DNA of 64,000 nt from Chaenocephalus aceratus. Taxonomy: Eukaryota > Chordata > Actinopteri > Perciformes > Channichthyidae. Shown one piece after another: positions 1 to 13,129 of the stretch. A program made the translations under genes and the position numbers. Below the pieces are notes generated by a model, which saw only the letters and a list, made by a program, of their open reading frames with translations, was not told the DNA's origin and did not search any database. Where the stretch lies: contig CM043803.1 in NCBI GenBank assembly GCA_023974075.1, forward strand, positions 3,507,495-3,571,494, in the 5' to 3' direction. Within the stretch, counting starts at the first letter, position 1. The number at the start of each line of letters is the position of its first letter.

Positions 1-380
1 CAAATATGTTCATCTTGTTGTAGTTGTAGCCCCCTTGCCAGCGATTCTCTCTCTAGTTTAGCATACTCAGCCCGACTCAGCCTGGTTGTTCCTGGCCCTA
101 GAACCACGATTTAGTCGGGCCAGAAAAAAAGTGAAAAAGTAGCCCCAGGCCAAAACTAGGCCAAGTGGAAGCGCAACCAAAAACGGGCCCCGCACGGCTC
201 GGCACGCTTAAAGCGAGCTACCCGCTGCAGTGGAAACGCGCCATTAGTACCGTTTTGTTAGGCCTTGTTAAGCCCAGTTCACTTTAATGCTGCGCTTCCA
301 TTACAGTTTAGGAACTGGGGTAGTATATAGTAACGCAGTGTAGGCGGAGCCGTGACGTCATCTTCAGAAAAACAACATCA
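1..380. mobile_element. Probable fragment of a non-autonomous DNA transposon
   Basis: The stretch has the wording of PIF/Harbinger-like fish MITEs: GC-rich text around 'cagtggaaacgcgcc', 'agtaccgttttgttaggcc' and 'gcgcttccatta'. The left end lies outside the window and no paired terminal repeat can be shown, so the class is a recollection of style rather than a proof. No open frame of interest is present. Confidence 0.3.
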
Positions 381-1202
381 GCGGTAGCTGTTAGCACTCA
401 AGCTCCTCATATCTGTTCAGAAACTAGACAAAAGTTAAACAAGTACAAACCACAGACTGTCTGTGTCATGGAGAATACAGTCGCTGCTTTATTTATGTCT
501 GTATAGGCCGTTGTTGTGAGTGTGGACGGTCGGAGCATATACTGCCTCGGCAGAAGCGTCAGCCAATCGAATCATATGCCAGTACAAGTTCTAGCCAATC
601 AAACCGCTGCTTGTGTGTCAGGGGCGGGAGATTCATGTGATTGGTTGTTGGTCGAGTTTCAGACACGCCCACCGGCAAGTGACAACGCACACCGCTGTGT
701 GTACGGGCCGTAACACTTTGATGAGTGGGTCGCTGTTTTGTTTAAATCTTGTGCTTTCCTCCCACACAGATTAGAACAAATAATGTGCTGACATGCAGTA
801 GGCGGAAAACTAAGTGTAAATAAATACAGGGCCTGTGTGACGTCCCTCTGCAAATACAAGAGAAAGCTGCTGAACAACATAAACAGGGATGTAAACCATG
901 CTAGTTCTTAAATATGCAGATTTAAGAACGACTTTTTAAATTATTTATAAGGTAACATGCATTTAGTACATTTGTTAGGCTTTAGGGATAAACACAGCAC
1001 GTTTTGCTGAGAAACACTGAATGTAAACATCAGGCTACTGTGCTTTTCCTGAAGAAAACCCTACAGGGTACCTTCAAATGTTTTGCTTTTATGGTCTGAA
1101 GAGTTGCATTACAGCCAAGTAACACAAATACCATCAATTCATATGTGAATGAAAAAAAATGCACACAATTTACAATATAGCGGCTAATCATTCATATTAT
1201 TC
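381..1202. other. No gene recognised; intergenic
   Basis: Short open frames here (65-73 codons) lack splice context or recognisable protein content. The only structure noted is a 10-bp perfect inverted repeat, GTTCTTAAAT / ATTTAAGAAC, with a 6-nt spacer at about 904-929. CCAAT motifs near 560-600 and 640 may belong to an old repeat. Confidence 0.5.
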
Positions 1203-1296
1203 TTAACCCTTTCACGCATAGAGGCTACTACAGTGGACAGCTTTTCAAAAAGGTATTTTCTTGTATATGCATGGGTTTTCAGCCACTACATAGGAC

Positions 1297-2456
1297 TAGG
1301 GCTGTGCCTCTTCACTGGTCTCACGATTCGATTACGATTATCCTGTCAACGATTCGATTCGGTTCGATATCCCGGTGAATCACGGTGCATCACGATTCAT
1401 ACCAATGCGTTGCATCCTCAATTTTCTATATTACTGCACATGGCTTATTTTTCATCAATGCATACATGCAGTAAATACATATGAACTCTCTTTTTATTAT
1501 ATAGAAAGTGCTTCATAAATCAATAACATAAATGTCTTCACATTAATTTATAAACCAAAATAAATGAATTGTATAGGTCTAGCCTCCGTGTGTGAAGTTG
1601 TTCCATCCTCAAAAACAAAAAGCTAATGCTTCTGCAGTCTAGCTGCAGCTTCTAGCCACGGTCTTCTGTTAAGAAAGGACACTGAATGTCCTGAATGAGG
1701 CATCACACACAGGACTTGAGTCTGAACACAGCAGACAACAGGAGTATTTACAACAGCATATACAAACAAAAATACTGCATGTGGGTGCACACTTACATTC
1801 TCTGTTTTACTGTTACATAAATCCCATGAATGTATGAGATTAAATTAGCTTCATTATATCTCAGTGATTAAGTGAATAATAAAGTTTCTATCGGGTCACT
1901 ATCAGCCTGTCACTCATTATTTTCAGGGAGGGGGCGGGGCTTGGAGGAACGGAGAGGAGACGGTGATCGCAGAAGCTTTTTTCCTCCTGCCTTCACAAAC
2001 TTTACACACTTATATATCGTCTGAAAATTGCTAGAGGACATTCATACTCTGAAATCCAAGACTTAATTAAATCCACCAAAAACCTGACATGATTGTAACA
2101 CGATTATTTTTGAAAAACATAAATCCCTGTCTGTGTCTCTGAGCCGCAGCGACACGGAGTGATTCAGAGCGGGTCCTTCTGCTGTTGGTTCTGGACTGGT
2201 AGAGCAGTCACACATAATTGTTGTAAATAAGCAGACTGCTCCGTGTTTGGTGTTGCAGTCTGCTCCCTGATCTCTGCGTCACCGACCGATTTGATATTAA
2301 AGTGACAGAAAAAACGTTATAGTAAAGCCGCGGCCGGAAAATCAGGAAGCAACGTTACTACTCTATAACCGATTATCTTCCGTCACTGCATCGAGACCGA
2401 ATCGTCCACGTCCGCTTCGCAATGCATCGTAGAAACGATTATTTTCAACACCCCTA
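1297..2456. mobile_element. Non-autonomous hAT element with perfect 8-bp target duplication
   Basis: The ends are TAGGGCTGTG at the left and ...CAACACCCCTA at the right, imperfect terminal inverted repeats of the kind seen in many fish hAT MITEs. The 8-bp direct repeat CATAGGAC flanks both sides (1289-1296 and 2457-2464), exactly the target length hAT transposases make. Subterminal regions are rich in CGATTCGATT-type inverted motifs. The 1160-bp interior has no transposase frame. It sits inside the older element at 1207-3210. Confidence 0.8.
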
Positions 2457-2567
2457 CATAGGACCCTATTGCATCATCCGATACACTGCTACTCAGTGGA
2501 AAGTCAGTGTGAGTGCATGATACATTTCTCTAAACCAAGATGGACGACAGAAAGCCAGATGGACCGA

Positions 2568-2715
2568 GGGTGTTTCTCAATCGTGAGTAAAGCTGCTCCA
2601 GAACCACTATTTCAAGTTTTCCAAATGCCAGGAAGTATTCTTGCCTTGCTTCTGAAGCAAGAAGCTCGGAAGACATGTGCTACCAAGCAAGCGTACTCGA
2701 GATTGAGAAACACCC
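2568..2715. mobile_element. Short MITE with 15-bp terminal inverted repeats
   Basis: GGGTGTTTCTCAATC (2568-2582) is matched by GATTGAGAAACACCC (2701-2715), a perfect 15-bp inverted repeat. The trinucleotide CGA borders both ends (2565-2567 and 2716-2718), consistent with a 3-bp target duplication. At 148 bp it cannot encode a transposase. Confidence 0.7.
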
Positions 2716-3214
2716 CGAATCACTCGTCGATATCTTGCCAATCCTTTTATGGAAAGCGCCCCCGGCAGGTATAACAATGTTGGTGACATCAAGTAACAAC
2801 TAAGGAATCATATAATTCATAAATTGTCAAAGCATTGATTTTATGTTTGCAGGAAATTATGATTAATCACCTGATGCATCACTGGCCATATTTCAACTAC
2901 AATTCATACCGTTACTGCTACTGTTGAAAATACTTAATTTGCAAGATCTTTTTGGGCCTTAAATCAATATACTTATGTTATTATAATGGAATTTTAAGTT
3001 TGCACATCTTTATTTATAATTTGTTCCAAATGTACATGTCTTCAGTTCAAACTTTAACGCATACTGTCCACCTGGGTGGACATACAAAAAAAAAAAAATT
3101 CTAAATTTGAAAAAACTAGATACAAAGAAACTTTTTCATACCCCAAGAGCAATAAAAACACTTGGTAAAGAATTCCTGACTGAGGTTTTCATAATTCATG
3201 CATGAAAGGGTTTC

Positions 3215-5090
3215 TGGTTAAAATGTGTGGTTGAGAACAAAGAGTATAGTTCAAATATACATTTATGATTAAAGAAACAGTTTGAATCATATTGTTTGTG
3301 CATCAACGGTTTGTGTTAGAAAGATAAGAAAAAAATGTTGCTCGCATGTTATTTACAGAGACTTGTTCCCATGCAGTCCAAGGTCAAAGAGTATTTTCAA
3401 CAATTATGTGTGACTGACAACTTAATCAGATCAGATCAGAATCTCAGTAAACTCCATCTTCTATACCACAAGTTCAAAGATAGATTGGAAGCTACATGAA
3501 AATCTATCCATAAGGAGAAAGAGGAAGGAAGGAGTGACGGTTGAGGCCAACTCTGCACTCATTGTGTTTAGTCAACATACAGCATGAGTCGTGGATTGAG
3601 CATATTGTCAGTGTTTCTTACAATGTGTTGCAGGATATTACAGCAGACTGCCAACAAAGCTAACAGATACAATTCCACACAGCACTCTTCCTTCAACAGA
3701 ACAAAACAAAAGTTAAACTCATGATGTATACAGATTAAACAAACCTTAGTATAGAAGCCTGTAGTTTAATTTGCACTACACACAGCTTATTGTTTAAGGA
3801 AAAAAAACAGTGTCATTATTTTCTGTCTGTTTGAAACGCTGCGGTGTGGGAAACTGTGCCACATCACTAATTACAGCAAGCAACTAGCAGCAGGGGACTC
3901 AATTTAGCACAATGGGACACTACATAAACAAAGAAAACCCACAAAACCCTAAATCAACATTTCATTTGACTTGACGGGCTCTCAGGAAATCTTAAAACAC
4001 AACAAGGTCTTCATGTTGCTTCTGACAACAAAACACCTCCCACTGAGTTCCCATTGTTGTCTTGGCTTCTAGAGTTTCTCCCTCACTATTTGTTTTTCAA
4101 TGAGACGGTTTGCAGAGCTGTGTAACACAGAGAATGGAGGGACCTCCAGTTAAACGTCTCATGGGCAAAAATTCATAACAGCAGCACGACTGAGAGGTAT
4201 CACTTACAGAAAACACATAATCTATTATGAAACATTTTAGACTAATAAATACTCACACCTTCATAACCTTTTTTCAAGATTCAACAAAGTCAAATAAGGT
4301 GTGTTCCAAAGAAAAGGGGTGAACTTTGGGTGAGGAAAAATAAGCTAAAATGAGCACACCTGAAATGTGTGATATTCTCTCACAGCACAGGAACACTGTG
4401 TGTAAGCATGACTAAGGTAAATCCAGTAGATGAAGTTGAAGCAGGAAGTTGGTCTCTAAACTCTGATGGACGTTTACAACAGATGGTCTTGGTCAGAAGT
4501 TCTTTACTTCCCTTTGTTTTCTCTTCCATATACTTTAGGTTACCTGAGAGTTTGTTTAAACCCGTCTGATTTTCTGGCTGCTCGTCTTTCCTTCCCCGTC
4601 AGACTTCTTTATGGACGACAGAGTTGTTCAAAACAGTCCAAAAACTAGCAAAGAAGAACCAATATGTAGTAAACCAGAATTATACATTGGTAAAATTCCC
4701 AAGTTTTAAAACTCATGTCTTTTCGAGGAAAGAGTATTTTACTTTTAATATATAAAAGCAATACTGATTGGCCTACTTGTTCTTAGACCGGTATGGAACT
4801 AATGAATGAATGAAATCACAAGACATGCTTTTTTTTTTTTTTAAATCAATATTTGAATTTAGATTGGCGACTTAAACAAAGCTAGCTAATGTTTAAAAAT
4901 TAAACCATTAAGCTAAACCAATGTTTAACGTTTTTTTTAATGGTTTGATGGAGCTAATGCATTTTCCGAGAAAAGCAAGCATAGCAAAGCTATCTGCGAA
5001 TTTAAGCATGCGACAAACAGGTAATCAACCGTAGCTTATAATACGTCATTCAGTCTGTGTTTAAAACTGAAGAATAGTAAGATCTTTGCA
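3215..5090. other. No gene recognised; AT-rich intergenic DNA
   Basis: Frames up to 66 codons occur here but show no recognisable protein or paired splice sites. The region reads as ordinary AT-rich intergenic sequence. Part of 4290-5090 may belong to the MITE whose right end is at 5354. Confidence 0.5.
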
Positions 5091-5354
5091 ACACGAGGTG
5101 GTGGTGCTCATGGGAAAACCAGTCTGGATTCTAGGAACACACTACCAGTCAATGGGGCGGTAAATCAACACCAAATTAAAAGTTCCTTATAGTTGGTTTA
5201 AGATTTGTTGAACTTTCTTTTGTTACGGTATTAAGTATGAAGGAAAATAGAGAGGGTTGTGTTTTCTGACACTTGGTGAGTTCCCTGGAACACCGGGGAC
5301 ACATATTAATGTATAAAAGACGTACAAAAGTGCATTTTGCATGATAGGTCCCCT
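5091..5354. mobile_element. Right part of a TTAA-type MITE
   Basis: The segment ends GCATGATAGGTCCCCT followed by TTAA at 5355-5358. This is the right terminus of a common fish MITE type that starts TTAAAGGGGACC on the opposite strand. The left terminus could not be fixed; 5091 is only the approximate start of MITE-like text. Confidence 0.45.
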
Positions 5355-5943
5355 TTAAGCCAATTACACAAATAGATTCAACAAGAGATCCGAAATAAGC
5401 AGATTTAATGCTGGATTTAGAGTTGATAAAATGCTAAATAATCCCAGTCCTAAATCTGCAGTCATTATATTCCTGTCATGTAGAACTCAATAACTCCCAA
5501 TAACCCTGACATGCTGACGCAGCAGATCCTCTGAAGATGTTTGAGGGATGCTTGCCATGCGCTTAATAAAATCACTTGAGACATTATTAATGCAAATAAA
5601 CTGTGGCCTCCCACTGTCAAGGCTCACAGTCCGCCCTTTTTCAGGCCTGCTGAGGTAAGCACTTGACCTATGTGTGTGTTTAGGCTGGGAACAATTTGAA
5701 TATAACATCCGGTTGAGTTTGAGGGCTGTGGGAGAGACTTTCCAATGTTCAATTTGTTTCTTCTTCTTTGTTGTGTTATCATCTCGTTCTAAGTATTGGA
5801 CATTTGTTTACAAATGAGGCAGCTGCGCCTAATAAATAGAAAGAGCTTCTTTTTTTTTAGCTTTGTTACTTTAATGAAGTATAAACACACTACAGAGCTG
5901 CTGTGCACACATGCAGCATACTTAAGCAATAGCTCACGACAGG

Positions 5944-6126
5944 CCGTGGTATATGCTCATTATATCACAGCTAAGGGGCGTGGTTCGCCCCGACGCGAAG
6001 CGGAAGGTCGAAGGCTTTTCAGCCCAACTGTATACTGTTTTTCTCAGACGCGGAGGGATACTGACTTGTTGTGAAAAGTAACTTACAATTCTGCCCGTGG
6101 TATACGCTCAGTATATCACGGCTAAG
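5944..6126. repeat. Direct pair of palindromic 32-bp motifs
   Basis: Two copies of a 32-bp motif (5944-5975 and 6095-6126) differ at three positions and lie 151 bp apart in direct orientation. Each copy is itself near-palindromic: CCGTGGTATA at one end, TATATCACGGC at the other. Such ends are typical of fish DNA transposons, and the DNA between is GC-rich. I cannot name the family. Confidence 0.55.
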
Positions 6127-6129
6127 AAT

Positions 6130-7300
6130 CAGATTGCTTGATTTGACTTGTCCGTTTTATAAATCCAATTAACCAACAATAAAGTATTGTGTGGGAAACA
6201 CTGAATTAAGTTCCTATTTCTTCCTAGTAACACAGTAACTGTGGAGTTCTGGTCCCATGAAAAGTGCCTCTGTTTCGAGCCAAAAGTGGCTGCATACACA
6301 TCACAGGGGGAATGCTATTCATTTTAAGAATTCATGCTATTGCTGTGCCCTAAGGCAAGTCATCCAAATCCTGTTAACCACTCTCTCTTACATACACACC
6401 AGGAAGTAGACCACTGATTGTTTTGTGTTGTTATTGGCATGTAGAGTCTACCATTGTGTCCCAATAGACAATAAATGGTCCTCTTGTAACCACATTTTGG
6501 TCCAATGCTTTCCAACAGAGCTGGAAGGTAAAGCCTATTTTTGGTATTTCAGCATTTGTGGTTTACAAAAAGTCAGCATCTCTATTTATTTGTTATGGGG
6601 CAGACCTATATTTCCTTAAGTCCCAATGATGCTACAGGTTTACAAAGGCTCACAAAACTGGAACAATCTGCCCTAGACCAGAAAAGTAATAGGTGGGAGA
6701 TTTTAAGGTGTGAATGCAAAGAAATCCATCTGTACCACAGATTTCACAAGCAAAGAACAGTTTCTAGGTGTATGTTACTTGAGTAAAAAGATAAGAAAAA
6801 TAATAAGATTTGTTTTGGAGAGATGGATGCAGGGGTCCTTGATAAGGAAAATGTTGATTTATGGTCTGGAATGGAGTTGAGGTCTGAGCAGGAAATGAGT
6901 CCGTATACAAGAGGCACTTTGTTATGTCTACCCAACAAACCTGCCATGCCTGATGCACACTTTGATAAAAAGGGAACTAAGACTGACCACAAAGACTGTA
7001 TGGGGCCCTCCAGGATACATTTGACATTGTAAAATAAATAGTTTGACTTTCTGAGCAGAAAGAATACACTAAATTGCCTCAATGATTTACAGATAGTGTG
7101 TAAAAAGGGAACAGCAGCAATCAGAAGCAATTAATTAAACCTTCGCACACCTGTGCACAGTTCGTACTTTACTTTCAGGTGTGTCCGTAAACTTACAAAA
7201 GCAACGGGACATACGCAGTGTTATAGTAACCAGCTTTTACTTGACGCTTAACATCATTCTTATAAATAGTACAATAAAATCCAGTAGAATCCAGGTTAAC
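6130..7300. other. No gene recognised; intergenic
   Basis: Overlapping frames on both strands near 6744-7130 (up to 128 codons) have no recognisable domain, no splice continuity and no codon-like pattern. I treat them as chance frames. Confidence 0.45.
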
Positions 7301-7304
7301 TTAC

Positions 7305-7560
7305 CATGTAGGTTGCGGTGGACAGTCCGGGGCAGCAGCTCTACCAAGACTGCTAAGAAAATCTTGAAGCGACGTGTTCTTCTTCCTTTTTATATATCGT
7401 ATTATCCACACACTTGTCACTTTACAAAGGTTTCTGTTAACTAAACAATATGTTAAATGTCTTTTTTTCTCTCTCTCGCTTCTCTTCCTGCCTCTGAAAG
7501 CGCGTCTGTTGTTGTGCTGGGAGCTGGACAGGCGTTGCTTGTGTTTACACACCGGACGCT
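7305..7560 (-). other. Candidate noncoding first exon of a minus-strand gene
   Basis: Read on the minus strand, a GC-richer stretch with a purine-rich middle ends in CTACATG|gtaagtt, a near-ideal splice donor with the exon edge at 7305. Frames inside give no recognisable protein, so a 5' UTR exon is the simplest reading. In human the next gene beyond TWNK is LZTS2, transcribed in the same direction as TWNK. A far-upstream LZTS2 exon would lie on this strand, but no LZTS2 coding sequence is present in the window, so the link is inference only. Confidence 0.25.
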
Positions 7561-7569
7561 AAGCTAGCG

Positions 7570-8522
<953 letters not shown>

Positions 8523-8524
8523 AA

Positions 8525-9183
8525 CATAGGCAAAACACTTAGTAAACACCTGGTATAGACAATCATCCTAAATGAGCAGTGTCGAAAAATGAGCAGTGTT
8601 GAATAATGAGTAAATAAACACATTGAATCAGTGTTTAAGGGACACTAAAGGCCTTTAGTACAATAGTTTGTGATGAAGATAAAGTACCCTAGATTTCCAG
8701 ACTCTTCCAGCACAACCGGTTCTTTGCTCTGTTTTCTCAGTATGTAGAACGAGGTCATACCTGACTAACCTCAACCCTCTCAGGCAAGCCTTTCTGCTCC
8801 AGAGGAGTAAAACAAGCCTATATACATAGTCCCACTGAGAGTTTCTAATCTGCGGCGCTGAATGTCACCATGTTTTTTTCACATAGGCAAGAAAATGAGA
8901 TAAGGAGGATATTAATAATATGTTTGCATTTTTAGAACTGAAACTTTCAAGTCACAAGGGTTATTACAATTTATCCTCTGGGGAAAAAATGTATGGCTAT
9001 GGCTTAACAAATGTATACCAAAAAAATCTCTAAAGAGATATTTTTAATCACAAAAATGTAATTGAATGTAAAATAGATAAATCATTTGTTCTTAACTTAG
9101 GCAAGTTAGCAAGTACATATATATATAATCATGCGGAAATCTTTAGTTGTGTCACGAATGGAGTAACATGACTATATGCCTAC
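8525..9183. other. No gene recognised; intergenic
   Basis: AT-rich sequence between the microsatellite and the nested transposon block. Nothing recognised. Confidence 0.5.
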
Positions 9184-10057
9184 TTAAAGGTGGGGTAGGT
9201 AATTTTCATAGACTGTATATATAAAGGTAATTTTGGAGAAACCAGCTCGAGTCCGCTAGAATTTGAAAATACACAGCCGGAAAAAATCTGCCACTTCCTT
9301 ACAGGGCCCCTCCTCCAACACACACGAACGCTCACATGACCAATGAGGGCACGATATAAGTTTGTGCACAGATGGAAGGCTGACAGGCAGGTAGGCCATC
9401 CAGTTACTTTAGCCGGGCCGGCTCAGATGATTGGTCGTGCTCAGAGCCATATAATAGAAGAGTTACGACAACGGAAGTCCAAAAACGGTTATCGTCACGT
9501 GGTTCATGTAGACGAGGATCGTTCCCCGGAAGTTCATGGCGGGCAATGTGAATGCAATGATAACAGGAGATAGAACTACGATTTTTGGTAATTATTAGTG
9601 AATAAAGGTTTTGATTTGCAATATTTATACAACAAATCGATATGTGTATGTATTTACATCAATATGTTTTAAAAAAAATAAAATAGAATTTGCTAATATT
9701 AAGTGATAATATTAGGATTAGTATGAACAACTAGTTTACATGTTACTAACAGTGCCTTGTTAAAGAGCCTGTTGCTGTTTATTTATAGCTTTGAATTCTT
9801 TAAAACCAATATTATCTTCTTAAACTTGTATGGTAGTCAGGAGCATCACTTTCTAATGTGTATTGATATATTTAGCGGGAGGGGATCTAAAGTAATGCTT
9901 TAAAATTCAGATTAGATTAATTTCTACCATTTTCTTAAATTCATGGTAGTTTCAGTAATCCCCTGGTAATTGAGGACACAAGTTATCTAAATGACTAATG
10001 TCATCTTTATGGTTTTCAGAAAGGACAGGAGACCGACAGGTGACTATCAAAGGACTA

Positions 10058-10092
10058 GCAGCAGCAGCAGCAGCAGCAGCATGATGATGATG
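10058..10092 (+). repeat. (CAG)n-(ATG)n trinucleotide run
   Basis: A short AGC/CAG run of about eight units followed by ATGATGATGATG lies upstream of the THAP remnant, inside the transposon. No frame of interest runs through it. Confidence 0.9.
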
Positions 10093-10227
10093 TTAAATGT
10101 GTTGTTTTAGGAACATTCATTGCAAATACATGGAATTCAATAAACATTGAATAGCATATCATGCAGTTTGTCTGTGCCTTTTCCTCCGTGTTGTCCTGGT
10201 TTGCTGTGCTGCCTCCTAGTCGCCACC

Positions 10228-11080
10228 ATGGTTTGCTGTGCTGCCTGGGGATGCTCCAATCGCTCAGAGAAAGGAGTATGAATGTACGGCTTCCCCACTG
10301 ACACAGAGCGGAGGAAGCAGGAGCAATTTCACGACCAACAGCAAAAAAATATGTGATTTATATACAAACACTGCATTTGCACTTTTTCACAAAACGAAAA
10401 CCACACCACTGGGAAAGCTTAATGTTTTGTTTAATACAAAAAAAAACAGGGAAAGGCTTGAAAAACACAGAGTTGAGACTCAGGGTGCAGGGTGAGGGTC
10501 TCAGTGCAGGTATTCAGGCTCCATTGAATCCCCCTCTGGTTCTTGTGCTGAAAGAGGGAGTAACAAACAGGAGAAAGGGTTATACACACCTATATAGCAC
10601 ACCTATTGGATGGGAAATTGCCTTGGGGAGATAAGGTGTGGTCTCTGTTCCCAACTGAAGTTATGGAACTTTATTATTTGTGAGTTTAACAAAGTATGAT
10701 AAATGGCATCAGTAACAGATGTGATATGAATTTCTATAAAGTTGTCTCACATTCTTGGTCATATTTTATATACAGTATGTAATGAGTATAACATGTCCAG
10801 TAAGTATAAAGTGTTTCCTAATACTGTGTATTCAACCACTATGGAATATGTATGTGGGCAGACAAAACTGAGTTGTTCTGTGTGTGAAGTAACCTCAAGT
10901 CACTCGTTTGTCAAGACAAAAAAGGGCAAGACTAGGCTGAGAGCAGAGGCTATACCCACCATCTTCGTGCATCGCCCTGTGGTCAAAAAGAGAAGGGCCC
11001 CTGTATCTACAAAGCCCATAGCTCATGATCACAGCGATAGTGTGAAAGGTGACACAGGTATAATAAGTATGAACTCTTAG
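10228..11080 (+). pseudogene. Decayed THAP-domain transposase gene (5' part)
   Basis: From the ATG at 10228, in a good Kozak context (GCCACCATGG), the frame reads MVCCAAWGCSNRSEKGV, then an in-frame TGA, then MYGFPTDTERRKQ. This is the start of a THAP zinc finger: the C-x4-C pair and the FP motif. A second open stretch (10742-11080) carries EAIPTIF, the AVPTIF-like box that closes THAP domains, followed by a basic segment. The domain is therefore split over exons in order, with an unread piece between them that should hold the second Cys/His pair. The TGA sits where an Arg codon (CGA) is expected. No catalytic domain was found downstream, where the nested element begins. It is a transposon remnant, not a host THAP gene. 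Confidence 0.65.
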
Positions 11081-12086
11081 TAACAAAAGTAATATTTCTT
11101 ATTTGTAAGTGGTATAATATTTTAAATGTTCGAACATTTACAGTGCCATGTCTTCTACTTACATTAGTCTCAAAGATTGAAGGAAGAAGGGAAGGGATCA
11201 CTGCCCTCCACCTGCCAGCACCCAGCCAGAGGAGCGCAAACAACAAAAACAAGCAAGGTGTCCCGTCATGTACCTGGAAGTTTGGGTTGGAAAAATGGAG
11301 TAAGAGAGGGACTTGAAAAACCTTGGTGGCTCTCTACTCATGTTGTTACAGTTGTCTTGGTTACAGCTCTCAAGTTTTTTTTTGTGCCATTTCCACATCT
11401 TTAGAAAATATGAAAAAATTGAAGTGAAATCAACCTCTTCTCTGGAGAACAAACTTTGATTTCTCTGTCTTGTGAGTTTGCAGTCTTGCAGTTTTGCTCC
11501 TCCACCTGTAACATCACTGCCCCTCCACCTACCATACAGTAGGTTACTAACAAGATTACTTATATAATACAGTGATAGAATACATGTTTAGTATGCTTAC
11601 TTATATAAAACAGTAGTATTACACTTACCTTGTGTTTTCACTCTCACTTAAAGAGCCTGTGACACGGTTTTCCCCCATCATCCAAACCCATCAATTTGAA
11701 TACATATTGTCCCCTTGAAAACCGTTACTGAACTGATTTTGGATATTTGTACTTTGATAACCATTAATCTGCCTTCAATGTTGACAATTTTCTGGATCTT
11801 CTCGCGGATTCTTCAAGTCCCGCCAAATGATGGGTGACGTCATTGCGGGCACAGCGCTCCAGCTGCACCGTCCAGGATCCCAGCATCTGCATGTAAACCT
11901 TTATATATATACAGTCAGATGTAAACGCACGACGGCGCACACAGCAGCAAGCTCAGACAGCTCAGACAGGTTAATGTTGAACGTGTCTGAGAGCTCATAT
12001 GAGGCTGAAGGATCGGTTTATGTTGTATCTGTTAGAAGTTTAGGAATGAGGTGCGTCAATATGGGCGATCATATGGTCATGTAGCC

Positions 12087-12952
12087 AGTGGTGGAATGGG
12101 ACTACAAATCATCCCGGGACTCTCGACCGGCCCACTTCGGTACCGCTAGTAAATTGTCAACGGGGGGAGTGGGGATGTCAGGGGCGGCGGCTGCTGTAGA
12201 TAGTAAATGTAAATATGTAAATATTTGTGTCACTGCATCCTGGCAAAATACAAATATAATGTATAATGTCTGTCTTTGACATTAGCGCTGCTAGCCACCT
12301 GTGCCCTGTACTACGAAGCCAGTTAAACAGACCCTGGATATGTTTGAGTAACAAACAAACTAACAACAACAAACTAACAAACGAGATCTCGCTAAGCGGT
12401 CCGACGACGCTGGTTATCAACTCGGTAAATCAAGCCAGGGTTTCTCTCTCCAGCTGAGAGCGCGTTCACGTCTAAGACACGAGTGGATCTGACTTTAATT
12501 ACATTTGTCTCGAGTGTTTCGTCAACATAATGTGTTAAATAATACTTCTGCATACAGTCTGTGACACTGTGTTGCACGGCCAGATGAGGCTGGAGAAGCT
12601 GACTCAGATAAGGAAATATATGATATATTATGATATTATATGATCGATGATCTGATTGATGATGTAATATGAATGATAAGTGCGACACGTCGGCGTCTTC
12701 TCTGCATACGGCAGTTTAAACTGTATTTCCTTTATCCTGTAATATGACTTGAGAGATTTAAACTCCGCACACTGAGTTGATCTCTTTTCTATAGACGCCG
12801 GAGGCGGGCAGCGTCAGGTAAAAAAAGTTATTTAGCCTTCTCAAACCTGAGCCTCACGCGCCGCCTATGGGGGATGTGCTGGTGACTTATCCGACCGGCC
12901 CACTTCGGTACCGGCCCATCGGGATTCGTCCCGATGGCCAGTCCGCCACTGC
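12087..12952. mobile_element. CAGTGG-type element, innermost of the nest
   Basis: The left end reads CAGTGGTGGAATGG. The right end inverts to CAGTGGCGGACTGG. Both are followed inward by a shared 'gaccggcccacttcggtacc' block in opposite senses. CAG/CTG ends suggest hAT. The flanking octamers (catgtagc and cacccagc) match at only five of eight positions, so the target duplication is decayed or misjudged. No transposase frame. Confidence 0.55.
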
Positions 12953-13129
12953 ACCCAGCCCACGTAAACTGTCAACGGGGGGAGCGTCGCTGCGGGGAAA
13001 CGGTGGACCTAGTGTCCCGATCGGAGTGGGAATAATAATAATAATCCGTGCATTTTATCCATTAATTTCCCCAACATTGTGGTAAAAAAAACACACGTTT
13101 AATCCATGTTGTTGGTGTACTACAACTAC

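Larger units (their letters stand above)
1207..3210. mobile_element. piggyBac-like (TTAA-type) non-autonomous element, interrupted by two later insertions
   Basis: The left end is TTAA (1203-1206) followed by CCCTTTCACGCAT. The right end reads ATGCATGAAAGGG (3198-3210), its imperfect inverse. The base quartet after the right end is TTTC rather than TTAA, so that target copy has decayed. A TTAA target with CCC...GGG ends is the habit of piggyBac elements. An internal inverted motif, GTCCACCTGGGTGGAC, lies near 3067. About 1.3 kb of the interval is later insertions (1297-2456 and 2568-2715). No transposase frame was seen. Confidence 0.55.

Noticed and set aside
6744..7130. 128-codon minus-strand frame
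   Set aside because: No recognisable domain, no splice-site support, overlapping frames of equal quality on both strands.
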